Origin: a virus
DNA: 40,234 bases
Direction: 5' to 3' (one strand)
IMG/VR virus record: IMGVR_UViG_3300005264_000874
Location: 1-40,234 of that record
Within the stretch, counting starts at the first letter, position 1; each line of letters opens with the position of its first letter. Positions 17,172 through 29,380 of this stretch are shown here, piece by piece. A program made the translations under genes and the position numbers. The notes under the pieces were generated by a model, which saw only the letters and a program-made list of their open reading frames with translations, ran no database searches and was not told the origin of the DNA.

Positions 17172-18410
17172 ATGATAAGGGATTTTCTTAGTTCATTTTT
17201 TGTTAAAAAGCAAGGTAATATTGATAAAAGATTTGTAAATTCTATGTCAAATAATGGATATTCTTTTATTTGACAGAATTTGAATGACTGTTGAAAAGTA
17301 GTTATTTCTTTGAATACATACTATGAAATACAAGAATATAATACAGAAGCTCAAGCATATAAGAATAAAATTGTCAATTGGATAGGTAAAGACTGAATAT
17401 ACTTACAGAAAGAGAATTGAGAAGTATTAGAAGATCTTAAAACAACACAAAAAGTACAAGATATATTTTCTATTCCTACATTTAGACTATTCAAAGAGCA
17501 GTATTTTACTCATAACTTTTGTTCTGGAGATATTTATTTATATCCACAAAGAAATTATCTTGATGAAATACAGGTGCAAGTAGTAGATAGTAGAATAATG
17601 GAAAAAGAAATAGATAAAAAATGAAATATAACAGCATATAAACAAAGAAGTAAATGAGGAGTAACAGCTATAAGTCCTGATAGAATATATAATTCTATAG
17701 TAAGATTTAATGCAAGAAGTCCTTACTATGGAGAAAGTCTATATAAAAGTATTATATATGATGCAATGAGCGAAAAAGAAAGTGCAAGAAGAAGTTTCTA
17801 TTTTTTCAAAAATAATGCAATGCCAAATGTGTTATTTATGTTAGACCCTGAAATAGATAAAAAGAATTTTCAAGAAATAGAACAGAGAATAAATGATAAA
17901 TACAAATGAATAGAAAACAGTAGTAAACCTATGATATCAGGAGCAATACAAGACGCTAAGGTTCTACATGTAAACAATAAAGATTTAGATTTAATTAATT
18001 TAAGAGAGTTTTTAATTAAAAAAATGGGTATTGTCTTTCAGATAGATCCTAGATTGATTTGATTTATTAATGATGCGTGAGCATATAATGCTATAGTTGA
18101 AATAAGAAAGGAAGCCAAAGAAACTTTATCTTATTTATCTCAGCAACTAGAAGAGGATATGAATAACTTTTATAGAAAGTTTATAGATACAAAGGCTACT
18201 TTTAGGATAAAGATAAAAACAGAAAGTTTTGACGATAAAACAGAAATAGCAAAAAACCAAAGAAATGATTTAGTCTTATGATTAAAAACATTAAATGAAA
18301 TAAGAACTGAAAGAGGGCTAGAAAACTATAAGGAGGATTTTGCAAACAAGCCGATACTCCAAACTAATTTACAAACTTCGGATAAATTAACATCTGAACA
18401 AAAAATTTAA
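17172..18410 (+). CDS. Portal protein
   Basis: This 412-aa protein fits the HK97/PBSX portal family by length, order and pattern: an internal P-D-R-I-Y-N-S-I-V-R-F, then S-P-Y-Y-G-E-S-L-Y-K-S-I. The F-Q-I-D-P-R-L-I-G-F-I-N-D-A-G segment is typical of the central portal domain. It forms the dodecameric ring through which DNA is packaged. ATG 17172 is chosen; an ATG 4 nt upstream opens only seven codons. TGA gives many of its glycines. Confidence 0.8.
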
Positions 18411-18431
18411 TTAATAATAATAATATATATT

Positions 18432-19658
18432 ATGAAAAAAAATATACAGTTAGAAAAAACTAGTAAGAAAGAGTTGAAAAACTACATAAATGACAATGGT
18501 TTCTTTTTCCATATGGATTGTAATAAAATTACTACTGATGAGGTGGATAGTTTAAAAATAGCAGAAAATAAAATATTAATGGATACAGGAGTGGAAGCTC
18601 CTAAATGAGATAATATAGTTATAATGTCAGGAGTAGCCTCTGTGAACTATAAAGTATGAGAAAAGAATAGAAACGGTTATAAATATGATCCTAAAGCCTG
18701 GAGTGTTGATAATTACAAGAAAAATTCTCTGATATTATGGCAACACGACTGAGAATATGGAGGAATTTGAAATGCTTTGAAATTATGGCACGATAAACAA
18801 GACAATATGAATATATTATTTTTTGTTGACTTAGATACTTTGGATGATAAATCTAGAATACAAGTAGAAAGAGGTTATGTAAAATCAATAAGTACAGGAG
18901 CTATAAGTAAAGAAACTAAATTTGAGGATACAGAAAGCTGAAAGTTATACACAGAAGCAGAAGCAGAAGAGAAATTTGGATATGAAAATGTTTTTATGTC
19001 TTACTTGGGAGTAAATGACAATCTTATTGCTGTTATAACTAATGCGGATTTATTAGAAAATAGTTTAGTTACTATATGAAGTAATTGATGAGCGGTAGCG
19101 ATGAAAGACTGAATTTGAACACATTTAAAAAAGAAAGCAGATGAGTATAAATTAAAATATGAAAAAAATAATACAGAAGAAGAAAAGGAAGAAGAAAAAA
19201 CAGAACAAGAAGAGGATAAAAAAGAAACAGAAGTTGAAGAAAATAAAGATGTTACAGAAAAAGAAGCGGAAGAGTGAAAAGTAGAAAAAGAAGTGGAGGA
19301 AGAAAAAACTGAATGAACTAAAAAAGATGATACAGAAGAAAATGAACCAGATTGAAATAAATCTGATATGGTTGAAAAAACCATAAAAAATAAATTTTCT
19401 AATTTATCAAAAGATTTAGATAAGAATTTTGTTAGTAATGAAAAATTTACAAATGAAATAAAAGATTTGAAAGATAGTCTAAAAAAATATCAAGATAAAC
19501 TTGATGTTATAACTGGAGAAAATGAAGCAATGTGAGAAATAGTAACCTCATTATATTCTAAACTCCAAAACACTATATTTGATTCGGCTTGAACTTATCA
19601 AGAAGAACCAAAGAAAATAGAAAGCGATTTATACAAAAAATTAAAATCGTTAAAGTAA
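18432..19658 (+). CDS. Prohead protease with C-terminal scaffold
   Basis: The N-terminal half of this 408-aa protein matches HK97-type prohead proteases: V-I-M-S-G-V-A-S-V, L-I-L-W-Q-H-D with His105, and V-K-S-I-S-T-G-A with Ser152, the likely catalytic His and Ser. The second half is strongly acidic (Glu/Lys) and coiled-coil, as expected for a fused scaffolding domain. It would guide capsid assembly and then be cleaved out. It sits between portal and capsid genes, the usual place. Confidence 0.85.
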
Positions 19659-19681
19659 TTTAATTAATAATATTTATAAAA

Positions 19682-20809
19682 ATGCCAAAATTAATAGACA
19701 AACTAAAAGACCTAAGGGTAAAAATTGCCTGAGCAGAGGTTGCGGAAAATGAGCTTACAGCATATAAAAAGAATGCTAATGAAGTAGAACATACAAGTAA
19801 CACTGGGTATGGTAAAGAATTAATTCCAGTAGATGTACTAAGTGACCAGATCTATAACCAAATACCTAAATATGCTACATTTTTAGATACTTTACCAGGT
19901 TTCCACGGTAATAATATGTGAATTTCTGAAAAAAGATCAATTAAATGAGAAGTATGATTTTTTCAAGGTAATGCTGAATGGACAACAGGAGCTGGAGCAT
20001 TATCACAATGAACTAATAGACTCGCTACTGGAGATGTTACAATTACACAAGTTCCAATGATTCTAACTGTTGATATTTCAAAAAGACTACAAAACTACTC
20101 TATTTGAAATGTTGAAAACTTTGTAATTGAAAGTATAGCTTCATCAGGTGCAAGAACAATAGAGTCGATGATAATTAACTGAGATACAGTTGATACAGCG
20201 ACTTGAAATGTAAACTTAGATGATGCACAACCTAGTGCAACATTCACTGGATGAGCAGATGACCATAGACTATTAATTGATAATGGGTTAAGAAAACTAG
20301 CTTTATCTTGAACTGTTAATATTGACTATAAAGATGTTTGAACTTTAGATTTCAATGATTTTATTGAAGTAAGAAGCTTAATGTGAGATTATTCTTTTGA
20401 TTTAGATCAATTACTTTTAATCTTAAATGGTAATACTTACAACAAGACTTTGACTATTCCTGAATTTAAACAACAATATCAAAACGGTATATCTTCAACT
20501 ATTACAGACGGTAAATTGCAAAATAAATTAGCAAATGTACAATATGTAGTTAATAGAGATTTCCCACTTACAGAAGCGGATGGTAAAGTATCTGTTACAC
20601 CTACCAATAACACTAAATGAGGATTCTCATATCTTTATAAACCAGCTGTACAATGGGGATATGGACAAGCTATCGAAATTGATACAGTTAAAATTCCTGG
20701 TAAATGATACCAAGTTGTAGCAACTTTTGAAGTTTGATTTACTGTTGTAAATAGACTAGCAGGTGCAACTTCTCCTAGTACAGCTCTTGCAATTAATGCA
20801 ACTGTTTAA
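19682..20809 (+). CDS. Major capsid protein, HK97 fold (inferred)
   Basis: A 375-aa protein directly after the protease/scaffold. Its features fit HK97-like capsid subunits: a helical N-terminus, then a large mixed domain containing V-D-V-L-S-D-Q-I-Y and I-T-Q-V-P-M-I-L-T-V-D-I-S. The C-terminal domain follows (S-Y-L-Y-K-P-A-V-Q-W-G-Y-G). Identity rests on position, length and composition. It uses GGT, GGA and GGG as well as TGA for Gly. Confidence 0.8.
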
Positions 20810-20826
20810 TTCTTAACTTATAAATA

Positions 20827-21309
20827 ATGAGTAAAATAAAAGTAAGATATACTTGATTATGACATACTGTAGTTGACTTAGAATGAGTGGAAACTATAGT
20901 AAAAGAATGAGAAATAGTAGAAATACTAAATGACAAAGAAACAAAGCAACTATTCTTATCAAATTATTTTGTAGAAGTATGAGGAAAAGATATAAAACTT
21001 ATACAAGAGTCTATAGATTTAATTAAAAAAGAATTGAAAGCAGAAGAAAATAATTTTAAAATAACAGAAGCTTGAATAAAAGAAAAAGCAGAAGAAGAAA
21101 TAAAATTATTTAAAACTAAAAGCGAAGAAAGAAAAAATTGTATTTTATTTAAAATAAAATGATTAGAAGAAGAAATAGAAATTCAAAATAAAGATAAAGA
21201 ATTTTTATTAAAAAAAATAAAAGATGACGATGAGGAAAGGAAAAGAATATTAAAAGAAGAAGAAGCTGAGACTAGACTAAAAGCGATGAACAGCAAAACA
21301 AAAAAATAA
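20827..21309 (+). CDS. Hypothetical 160-aa protein between capsid and connector
   Basis: The N-terminal 50 residues look beta-rich (V-R-Y-T-G-L-G-H-T-V-V-D-L). They are followed by a long Glu/Lys coiled coil. Small proteins with this beta head are common after the capsid gene in siphophages. Could be a capsid decoration or head-completion protein. Confidence 0.6.
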
Positions 21310-21326
21310 TTCATAACTATTAAAAA

Positions 21327-21878
21327 ATGTCTATAGCAACAATTGATAATGTAAAATTAAAAATGTGAACTGAGACCTTGTCTACTTTTCAAGAAGCAAG
21401 GGTGCAATTCTATCTTGATTCTACTGAACCGTTACTAAAAGGCATTTTTTGAGATATGAATTTATCTGAAAAAACAGAAAGTATAAAAATATGTGATTTT
21501 GAGAAAAATAATTATTTTTATGCAGAAAACATAAATCCTGTTTCTATAGTATCTATTAATGGAACAGCTTATACTGGAGTATTATGAACGGATTATAAAA
21601 TAATTGATAGAAAAATTATTATAAATGATTTAAATTCATATCTAGTTAGTGACTTCCCTTATGTAGATATTACTTACAATTCTTGATTTGACCCCTTGCC
21701 TTGAGATATAGTCTACTTACATACTTGTATAGTAGTAGATGAATACAACAAGGAGGGTAGCAAAGATTTAAAAAACTATACGGCTTGACCTCGTAAGTAT
21801 GAATATTTTGATGTTTCTGAGCAAAGTCAAAAAGTAATAGAGGCTATAAAAAGTAAATATTTAATCCCATATGTTTAA
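21327..21878 (+). CDS. Head-tail connector, gp6-like (adaptor)
   Basis: The 183-aa protein sits first in the connector series. It has an N-terminal helical region (Q-E-A-R-V-Q-F-Y-L-D-S-T-E-P-L) and a middle beta region, compatible with HK97 gp6-type adaptors. It would bind below the portal. The stop overlaps the next start in TAATG. Confidence 0.6.
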
Positions 21879-22231
21879 TGAACGATTATCTTAATTATAC
21901 AGCTACAATATACAGAAAAGAACTTGTAAATAAGCAATGAACCTTAACTGAGAAGCCTTGTGAACTATATACTAATATTCCTTGTTCTGTGTACAGAATG
22001 AGCTGAAAACTTGCTGAATCAGATCTAAAAACTCTTGATAGAAGTGAAAAGTTTAAGGTTTTATTTAAGCATACAGATGTAAAAAGAGGGGATAATTTAA
22101 AAATTACAGATAGATTAGGTAATGAGGATAATTACATTGTGGATAATTTAATACTCCACGAGAAGCCAAATTGACTAATAGATAATATAGAATGTAATGT
22201 AAGTAGTATATGACGACAACCAAACAATTAA
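21878..22231 (+). CDS. Head closure (stopper)-like protein
   Basis: A 117-aa mostly beta protein coupled to the adaptor by TAATG. It contains F-K-V-L-F-K-H-T-D-V-K-R-G-D-N-L-K-I-T-D, similar in form to head-closure proteins (K-x-G-D-x-I motif). The assignment follows order and this motif. Confidence 0.6.
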
Positions 22232-22572
22232 TAGCTAAATTGCAAGGAGAAATACAAACTAAAATGATTATCAGATGAGGCTTGGCAATTAATCATATGT
22301 ATAATAATTTAAGAGAGTTTTCACCTGTGGATACAGGAACATATAAGAAAACTCATAGGATTAAATTCCCAGTTATTTGAAAAAACTTTTTATTATTCTG
22401 AATAGAATCTGTATGAGACTATGTTGAAAGAATAGAAACTTGATTTAGAAAAACTCCTGTTACTTGGCATATGGCTGACGGCTCTACATACAATTCTATA
22501 GGAGCAAAACCATATGAAAGAGCAAAACTTAAATCTTTACCTTATATACTTAATACTTTAAATAAATGATAG
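22210..22572 (+). CDS. HK97 gp10-like neck protein
   Basis: The 120-aa protein contains F-S-P-V-D-T-G-T-Y-K-K-T-H, the hallmark of HK97 gp10-like/minor tail proteins (SPVDTG). It overlaps the previous gene by 22 nt. It ends in TGA TAG because the next ATG is embedded there (AAATGATAG). Confidence 0.8.
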
Positions 22573-23006
22573 TCAATATTTGAACTCAATTAAATAATAT
22601 AGTAAATTATTTAAAATGAATAATTTCTATAAATAGCCTGTTTGATTGAAAAATATATGCTGAAATCCCTGCCATAAATATAAAAATAGAGTGAATCTAT
22701 ATGTATTTAGCACTAAGGGAAAATATACCAACAACAAATACTGATTTGAAAGATTGATTAAATATTATAAAAAGAGCCACAGTTTCATTTATAATAATTT
22801 GAGAAAATCAGCAAACTATATCACAAGAATTATTTGAAAAAATAGATACTATAAATAATCAAATAGTTTGACAATGAATGCAAATAATTTGAGATATAAA
22901 AGTATTATGAATATATGAAGGTAGACAAAGTGGAGTATTAAGGGATAAAAAAAATATACCCGTTATAGAAACTGAATTTGTATTTGATTATATTTCTAAC
23001 ATTTAA
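22566..23006 (+). CDS. Tail completion (terminator)-like protein
   Basis: A 146-aa protein starting in the overlap ATGATAG. Order after the gp10-like gene and before the major tail protein is that of tail-completion proteins. The sequence itself has no decisive motif. Confidence 0.6.
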
Positions 23007-23011
23007 AAACT

Positions 23012-23194
23012 ATGTTTAAAGAAAAAGAAAATAAAATAGAAAAAAAAAATATTTCTAAAAAAGAAAATAAAATAGAAAAAAAAGATTATATGTATGAGAT
23101 TTTAGAACCTTGTAGAATTTTAAACGAAAACTACAACAAGGGAGATAAAATAAAACTTCCACTTACTAAATCTATATTTTTAAAACAACTTTAA
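23012..23194 (+). CDS. Hypothetical 60-aa protein with internal duplication
   Basis: The N-terminal part repeats K-E-N-K-I-E-K-K twice, with matching DNA duplication. The C-terminal 35 residues (M-Y-E-I-L-E-P-C-R-I...K-L-P-L-T) resemble small SH3-like or tail-associated proteins. Function unknown. Confidence 0.55.
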   Translation: MFKEKENKIEKKNISKKENKIEKKDYMYEILEPCRILNENYNKGDKIKLPLTKSIFLKQL

Positions 23195-23215
23195 TATTTA
23201 ATATAAATTAAAACT

Positions 23216-24091
23216 ATGGCACTATGAACAAAAGCAGACTTTTCTTCGTCTTCGTGAACTGGAACAAGTGGGTCAGGGGTGTTACAATGGGCTAGCAATT
23301 ATGATAACGCTGTATATGATCATTGAGATGGAACAAATGAAGCAGCACAAATTGCAATAATAGAAAGCACTTATACTTTTGAATCAATGGGATTATTTGT
23401 TAACTTCACTCCTTCTATAACAAATGGAGATGAAAGAATAATTAATACTGATGTTTGTGATGTTTGAGAATTATTAAGAACACAAGAAAAAATAACAGCA
23501 GTATCTGTTGATTTACAAAACTTCTTTAATGTTGATTTAATAGCAAAAGCTTTTGGATTATCAAAACAAACTATTCCGTGAACTCTTGTAACAGGAGCAA
23601 GTCAAGTTACAGTATCTTGAGCTTATGCTTATAACCAATTTATAAAAATTGCAAATCAAAATGGGGATTGAAGCGCTGTATCTATTACATCTGTAACAGG
23701 TGCAATTGATTGACTTCTTGTCTCTGAAACAGATTATTTTGTTTGACCTAATGGAGTATGAGAAACTGGGATAACTATAATTGACAGCACAACTGTTACA
23801 ACAATGGCACAAGCTTTTACAATTGTATATAATTATACTCCTGCAGATACAAAAATTCTATCTATGAAAAGAAAACAATTAGTAGTACCAGGTCAATTAT
23901 TGAAATTTACATCTTGTCCTGATGCAGATTGAAAAGTAGATATATTATACTTTGTAAATGCAAAATTAAATAGTGATTATGAAATGCCAATGACTAATCT
24001 ACTTGATAATGATTTTACTCCTGCGAGTATAACATTTGAGGTAGCAAGAGGTTGAAACTTCCTTATGAGCAAGAAAAAACTAACTGGGTAA
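23216..24091 (+). CDS. Major tail protein (tube)
   Basis: The 291-aa beta-rich protein follows the tail-completion gene and precedes a terminator and tail chaperone. That is the usual place of the tube protein. It has Ser/Thr/Gly-rich strands and an inserted Ig-like segment in the middle (T-I-V-Y-N-Y-T-P). The strong terminator directly behind it fits high-level expression of a tube subunit. Confidence 0.75.
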
Positions 24092-24095
24092 TATT

Positions 24096-24115
24096 AGGGG
24101 GAATTCCCCCTTTTT
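24096..24115 (+). terminator. Intrinsic terminator after the major tail gene
   Basis: AGGGGG/CCCCCT with loop AATT (24096-24111) followed by a T5 run. It probably reduces expression of the downstream tail genes relative to the tube protein. Confidence 0.85.
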
Positions 24116-24130
24116 CTTAATAAATAAATA

Positions 24131-24778
24131 ATGAAAAATTTTTTTAATTTTCCTAAAACAAAAACATTTGATTTTATTATAAAAAATACACTTTGAGAAA
24201 AGCTTGCAGTTATTCATTATAAACAATCCACACTTCAAGAGTACCAAGATTTTATGGATTTAGAATCAACACAACAATGGGAATATTTAATAAACTTTAT
24301 TATTGACAATATACAATATACTTTTTTTGAGAAAATATTATTAAAATTATTCAAAAAAAACAAAAAGTATAAAAAAGTTTTAAATGTTTTAGAAAACTGA
24401 ACAAAGTTTTGATACACGGCAACAATGTTTTCAAAAATAATTGAATCACATTTTAGAAATAATAAAAGTATTTTTATAAATATAAATGCTCCTATTAAAG
24501 ACAGAAGACCCTCAATATTTTCAACAAATATACAGTCTGTTTGTAAATATTATAATATGAGTCCTGAGGAGGTTATGAATTCAACACTAGAGCAATATGG
24601 TTGGTATTTAGAGGGGTTAACATTCATTTGAAATGAGTACTCAAAAGAGGGTAAAAAAAGAAATGATATAGCAACTGATTTTAATAAACAGTTACAAGAA
24701 GAGGGAAAAGCTAACTCTAAGAGGATAAGAGAACAATTTGCTAAATTTGGTATTTTATTTCCTGAAAATAAAAAATAA
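24131..24778 (+). CDS. Tail assembly chaperone-like protein
   Basis: A 215-aa mostly helical protein between the major tail and tape measure genes, where siphophages encode their chaperones. It contains D-R-R-P-S-I-F-S-T-N and S-P-E-E-V-M-N-S-T. The stop overlaps the tape measure start (TAATG). I see no clear frameshift site in this gene itself. Confidence 0.65.
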
Positions 24779-27700
24779 TGGCTGAAAAAATAGAATTTGA
24801 TTTATGAATTGATACAAGTTGAGCTAAAAAAAAGATTAATTGACTTCGTGATGATTTAGAATGATTTAAGAAAAGGATTGAAAGTGAAGAGGCAATTAAA
24901 TTATCTTTGGATGCTTCTAAAATTGATTTACAAGTTGAAGAATTAAAGAAAAAATTAAGAAAAGCAAAAGCTGAATGAGACCAGTTTGCAATAATTGAAA
25001 TAAAAGCTGAAACTAAAAGACTATGATTAGAATTAACATCAGCTAACTGACAATTAAGGAATTTTGCTAAAACAGGAGAAAAAGATGTTTCTGTTTTGGG
25101 AAAAATGTTTAATTCTGTTAATGATAACATAGAAAAAAGCAGACAAACATTAATCAAATTTTGAGAATCTACGGCTTGATTAGATAAAATAGAAAAAGAA
25201 ATAAAAGAGCAAAAAAAGCTTGAGAAGAAATATCAACAACTTGAAAAATATTTGTATCAACTAAGCAAAGCATAGACAAGGCAAGAGAATCACTTGTAAA
25301 AATGTGAAAATCTACTAAATGACTTGATAAGCTAGAAAAAGAAGTTGAGGAATTGAACGCAGATATGAAAAAAGGAGCTATCACGGCAAAACAATATGGG
25401 AAAAGACTTTGAGAAATAGACAAAAAGGCAAAAAAAACCTGAACCTGAGTATCTTGATTGTGAGATTGAATGAAATGATTGTGAAGTTGAATGTGAGCAA
25501 TATCTTGATGAGCATTAGCAGCAGGTTGAGTAATAGCCTGAGTATGATTAGCTTTAGGATGAGCTATAAGAACAGCAATAAGTTTTGAGGATGCTTTTAC
25601 AGGAGTTAAAAAAACTATAGACTGAACACCTGAACAATTCAAAGAAATAACAGATTGAATTAAGGCATTAAGTGCTATAATTCCTGTATCTGTAGAAGAA
25701 TTGGCAAAAATAGCAGAATTATGAGGACAGTTAGGTATTGCAAGAGAAGATATAGTTTGATTTACTGAAACAATTGCAAAAATAGCCGTGACAACAAATT
25801 TAACTGCGGAAGAGGCGGCGGTTTCATTTGCAAAAATAGCTTGATTAACAGATACTCCTATAGAGAAGGTATGAGAATTATGAAATTCATTAGTTGCATT
25901 ATGAAATAATTTTAAGGCTACAGAAAGTGAAATAATGGCATTTGCTACTAGAATTGCTTGAACGGCTAGTATAGCTTGACTAACTGCGGATAATGTGCTG
26001 GCTATTTCAACAGCCTTTGTATCTGCTTGAATACAAGCAGAAGCTTGATGAAGTGTAGTAAATAAGGCTTTATTAACTATTTCAAAAGCAGCACAAAATT
26101 GATGAAAAGAGCTTGAATTGATTGCAAAAACAAGTTGAATGACAGCTAAGGAGTTTCAAAAACAATGGGCAGAAAAGCCAGCTGAGGCTTTTTCTAGTTT
26201 TACTGAATGATTATGAAAACAAGGGATTTGAGCTTCAAACACTCTAGCTAAATTATTTTGAAAAAGTAGTGAAGTATCTAGGGCTTTCCTAAGTGTTGCA
26301 AAAACTGGGGGGAGTATGAAAGAGGCAATTAAACTTGCAAATGATGAGTTTATGAATTGAAATGCACTACAAGAAGAAGCAGATAAGGCTTTTGATAAAA
26401 CTTCGTGACAATTAACATTACAAAAAAATCAATGGAAGTTATTTTGAAATGAATTAGTGGACTGAATATTGCCTGCCTTAACATTGGTAACTTGATTTTT
26501 TACAAAACGGCTACCTTTGGGGTTTTTACATGTAAAAAATTGAATAAATATGTTATGGGAACATATGAAAACCTGAATGATTATTATTTGAGTTGCGGTT
26601 GCAAAATGAGTTAATAATGCAGTTTGAAAGTTTACAGATTTTAAGGATAATATTTGAGCTATTTGAAAAAATATAGTGAAATTTTTTACTGATTGGCTTT
26701 GACCAAATATAAAAATATTTTGAGAAAATCTTCCTAGATATCTTAAGAGAGGATTGGATAAAGCAATTACCGCAGTAGAAAACTTCATTAATGCGGTAAG
26801 TCAATGAGTGAAAGATTTAGCAAGTTTTTTTTGATTTGACCTTAAAATATGAGAAGTTGTTTTGCCAAAATTTGGGGAAGCAGAAACAAAAGCAAAAGAA
26901 TATATTAAAAATTCAGAAGTATGATACTCCAAACTAACAACAGCTTGAAAAGATGCAGCAAAAGCACAAAATAAAATACTTGACCAAGCTGTACAATGAG
27001 CAATAAAGGCAAGAGATGCCGAAATAAAAAAATGATTTGATAGTATAGCTGAATTTAGCAAAATTACAGACGGTGTGGTAAAAGTTACAAAAGACGGACT
27101 CAAAAAAGAAATAACAGACAAAAGAAAGGCTTTAGTAGATTCTTTATGATTAGATGATGAAAAAACTAAATGAGTTTGACAATGATTAAATGATAGAGCA
27201 AAATTACAAGAAGAGGCTAGAAAGAAGCAAGCTAAAGCGGAAGAAACAGCCAGAAAAGAAAGAGAAAAAGCAGAGGAGGAGGCTAGGAAGAAAGAGGAAA
27301 AAAGAAAAGAAGATAAAATAAAAACTGAAATAAATAGAATAAAAGAGGCACAAAAAAATGTTAATGATACAATAAAAGAAAGTGAAAAAACTATTAAATG
27401 ATATGATAGTAAAATTAAGAAAGTTTGAGATACTTTTCAGAAATTAAAAGAAAATGCCACAAAAAATCTTGAAACTATAAAAAATAAATTACTAAATTTA
27501 TGAGAAAAAACAGCAAAGAATTTATGAGATAGATTTAAAGCAATTTGAGATAAAATAAAATGAATAAAAGATAAAATATTAGATATACCAGAAAACAAAG
27601 AAAAACAATTACAAGATTTAGCTTGAAAAGAAAGTATTACATCAAAGCTAGACGAAACTAAATCTGATGTTGATGTATGATTTGGAATAAGTGCAAAAGA

Positions 27701-28505
27701 ATTAAGAGAATATATAGCATTACAAAAAGAATTAAATGAACTAGAAAAAGAAAGGAAGTTAATCACTTGACCTACTAACGAAGAAATAGCAAGAGCAAAT
27801 AAACAACTTTGAAAAATACCTGAGGAAAATAGAAAAAATCTTGAAGAGTTGGTAAAATTATACTGAGATACACTAGACGAAAAAGAAAATCCCTTTGAAA
27901 GATTATGAAAATGAATAAATGTAGAAAAATTAAAAGAATTTATAGAATTACAAAAAATAGCACAATGAGGATGACAAGAGGTAGCAGATGTTGAGGAAGC
28001 TATCAAAGAAACAGAACTGAGTCCAACAGAAAAAATACTTGCAGATAAGAAACTTGCAGAAGAAGAGTTACTAGTGGAACAAGAAAAAATAGAAAATGAA
28101 TTAGCACTTGCGGAAGAGTCAAAGAATAATGAAATTGCTTTATTGCAAACACAAAAAGATGAGGAGCTTGCAATAAGAGATAATTATCAAAAATTAGCAA
28201 TCTGATTAGATGAGGTGCTAACCCAAACACAGTGAAGATTGTTAGAAAAGAGAATAGTTTTGTATGATAAAGAAGAGCTAAGGTTAAAAAGACTAATAGC
28301 ATTAAGAAGAAGTGCTTGATTAAGTACTTCTTGACCACCTCCACCACCTCTAGTAAGTAGTGGTACAACAAACACAAATAACAACACAAATACAAATACA
28401 GCAACAGTAAATATTAATGCAAATGTTAGAGATGATAATGATATAAATGCGATACAAGAGGCTGTAAAAACAGAGCTAGAATTGAATCAAAAGGGTATTT
28501 CTTAA
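24778..28505 (+). CDS. Tape measure protein (two frames joined by a -1 shift)
   Basis: The N-terminal part is read from ATG 24778. After A_AAA_AAG (25212-25218) the coding frame is -1 and stays open to TAA 28505, giving about 1242 residues. The first frame is a coiled coil starting F-D-L-G-I-D-T-S-G-A, typical of tape measure N-termini. The second contains a Gly-rich hydrophobic stretch, a TP901-type core (P-V-S-V-E-E-L-A-K-I-A-E-L-G-G-Q-L-G), further hydrophobic segments, and a long Glu/Lys coiled coil. It sets tail length. Unshifted translation would stop at 25275 after 165 residues. Confidence 0.75.
25212..25218 (+). promoter_or_regulatory. Candidate -1 frameshift heptamer A_AAA_AAG
   Basis: In the zero frame the codons are GAG CAA AAA AAG, so the heptamer is in the correct phase for classical simultaneous slippage, as in dnaX. 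The -1 frame opens at 25188 and contains the rest of the tape measure. A weak AT hairpin (AAATAT...ATATTT) lies about 10 nt downstream. A lost base in an A8 tract would look the same. Confidence 0.55.
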
Positions 28506-28516
28506 TTAATAAAAAT

Positions 28517-29380
28517 ATGTTTTCAAATAATCTATTTAGTTGAGCTTTATTCTCAGGTTGAGAACTTGCAGAAGTAACACAAGACAAGATAATGTTTAAT
28601 GATTTTTCATTAACTTCTTATTGTAAACAATGAGCAACTAGATGAATTGCAGTTATAACAATAAATGATAAAGATTTGCCAAATATTAACCTTTCGACAT
28701 TCACCTCTTGACTTTCTGATTGATGAGGTGTATTAAATAGGAGATTTACAAAGCTAAACATAAAAATGGATATACATTTTATTTGAGATGACCACAATGA
28801 TTTATTAACTTTAATCAGAAAATTTAAAGCAAATGTTTTATCTGTTGAATGAAATTTACAAATTACTACAGCAGATGACATAGTTATAACAGCAAAGGCA
28901 AGTTTAACAAAACTAGACATATGAAGTATTTCTATGTTAGACAATGATGTAACAATTGAATGAATAACCTTTACAATATTAGACCCGTTTTTTGTAAAAA
29001 AGAAAGTATCTAGTAAATTAATGAGTTGAATAACTGGAGCCCTACAAGAGGTGCTATATAATAATTGAGTTTATAAGATTTTTCCTAAGTTTATTTGTAC
29101 TTTCAGTGCTGGTACTGTTTGAATAATAAAAATATGATTAGAGTTGTTCAAAGCTGATGAAACTTCTTGATATATAGTAGAAGTAACCGAGAATATAAAT
29201 AGTTGAGATGTATTAATTATAGATTATAAAGAAAAAGAGGTGACTTATAACTGAACAATTATAAAAACCTGGACTGGGTATATGTCACCTTTGGAAGTAT
29301 GAACAAATATATTTAATGTAGATTTTACTGGAACTTCTGTAAATTGTGAAATGGCTGTAGTATATAACGAAATTATATAA
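28517..29380 (+). CDS. Distal tail protein (Dit-like)
   Basis: A 287-aa beta-rich protein right after the tape measure. The N-terminal half (F-T-K-L-N-I-K-M-D-I-H-F, later I-T-F-T-I-L-D-P-F-F) has the layout of Dit proteins, with a galectin-like second half. It forms the hub between tail tube and tip. The stop overlaps the next start in TAATG. Confidence 0.65.
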
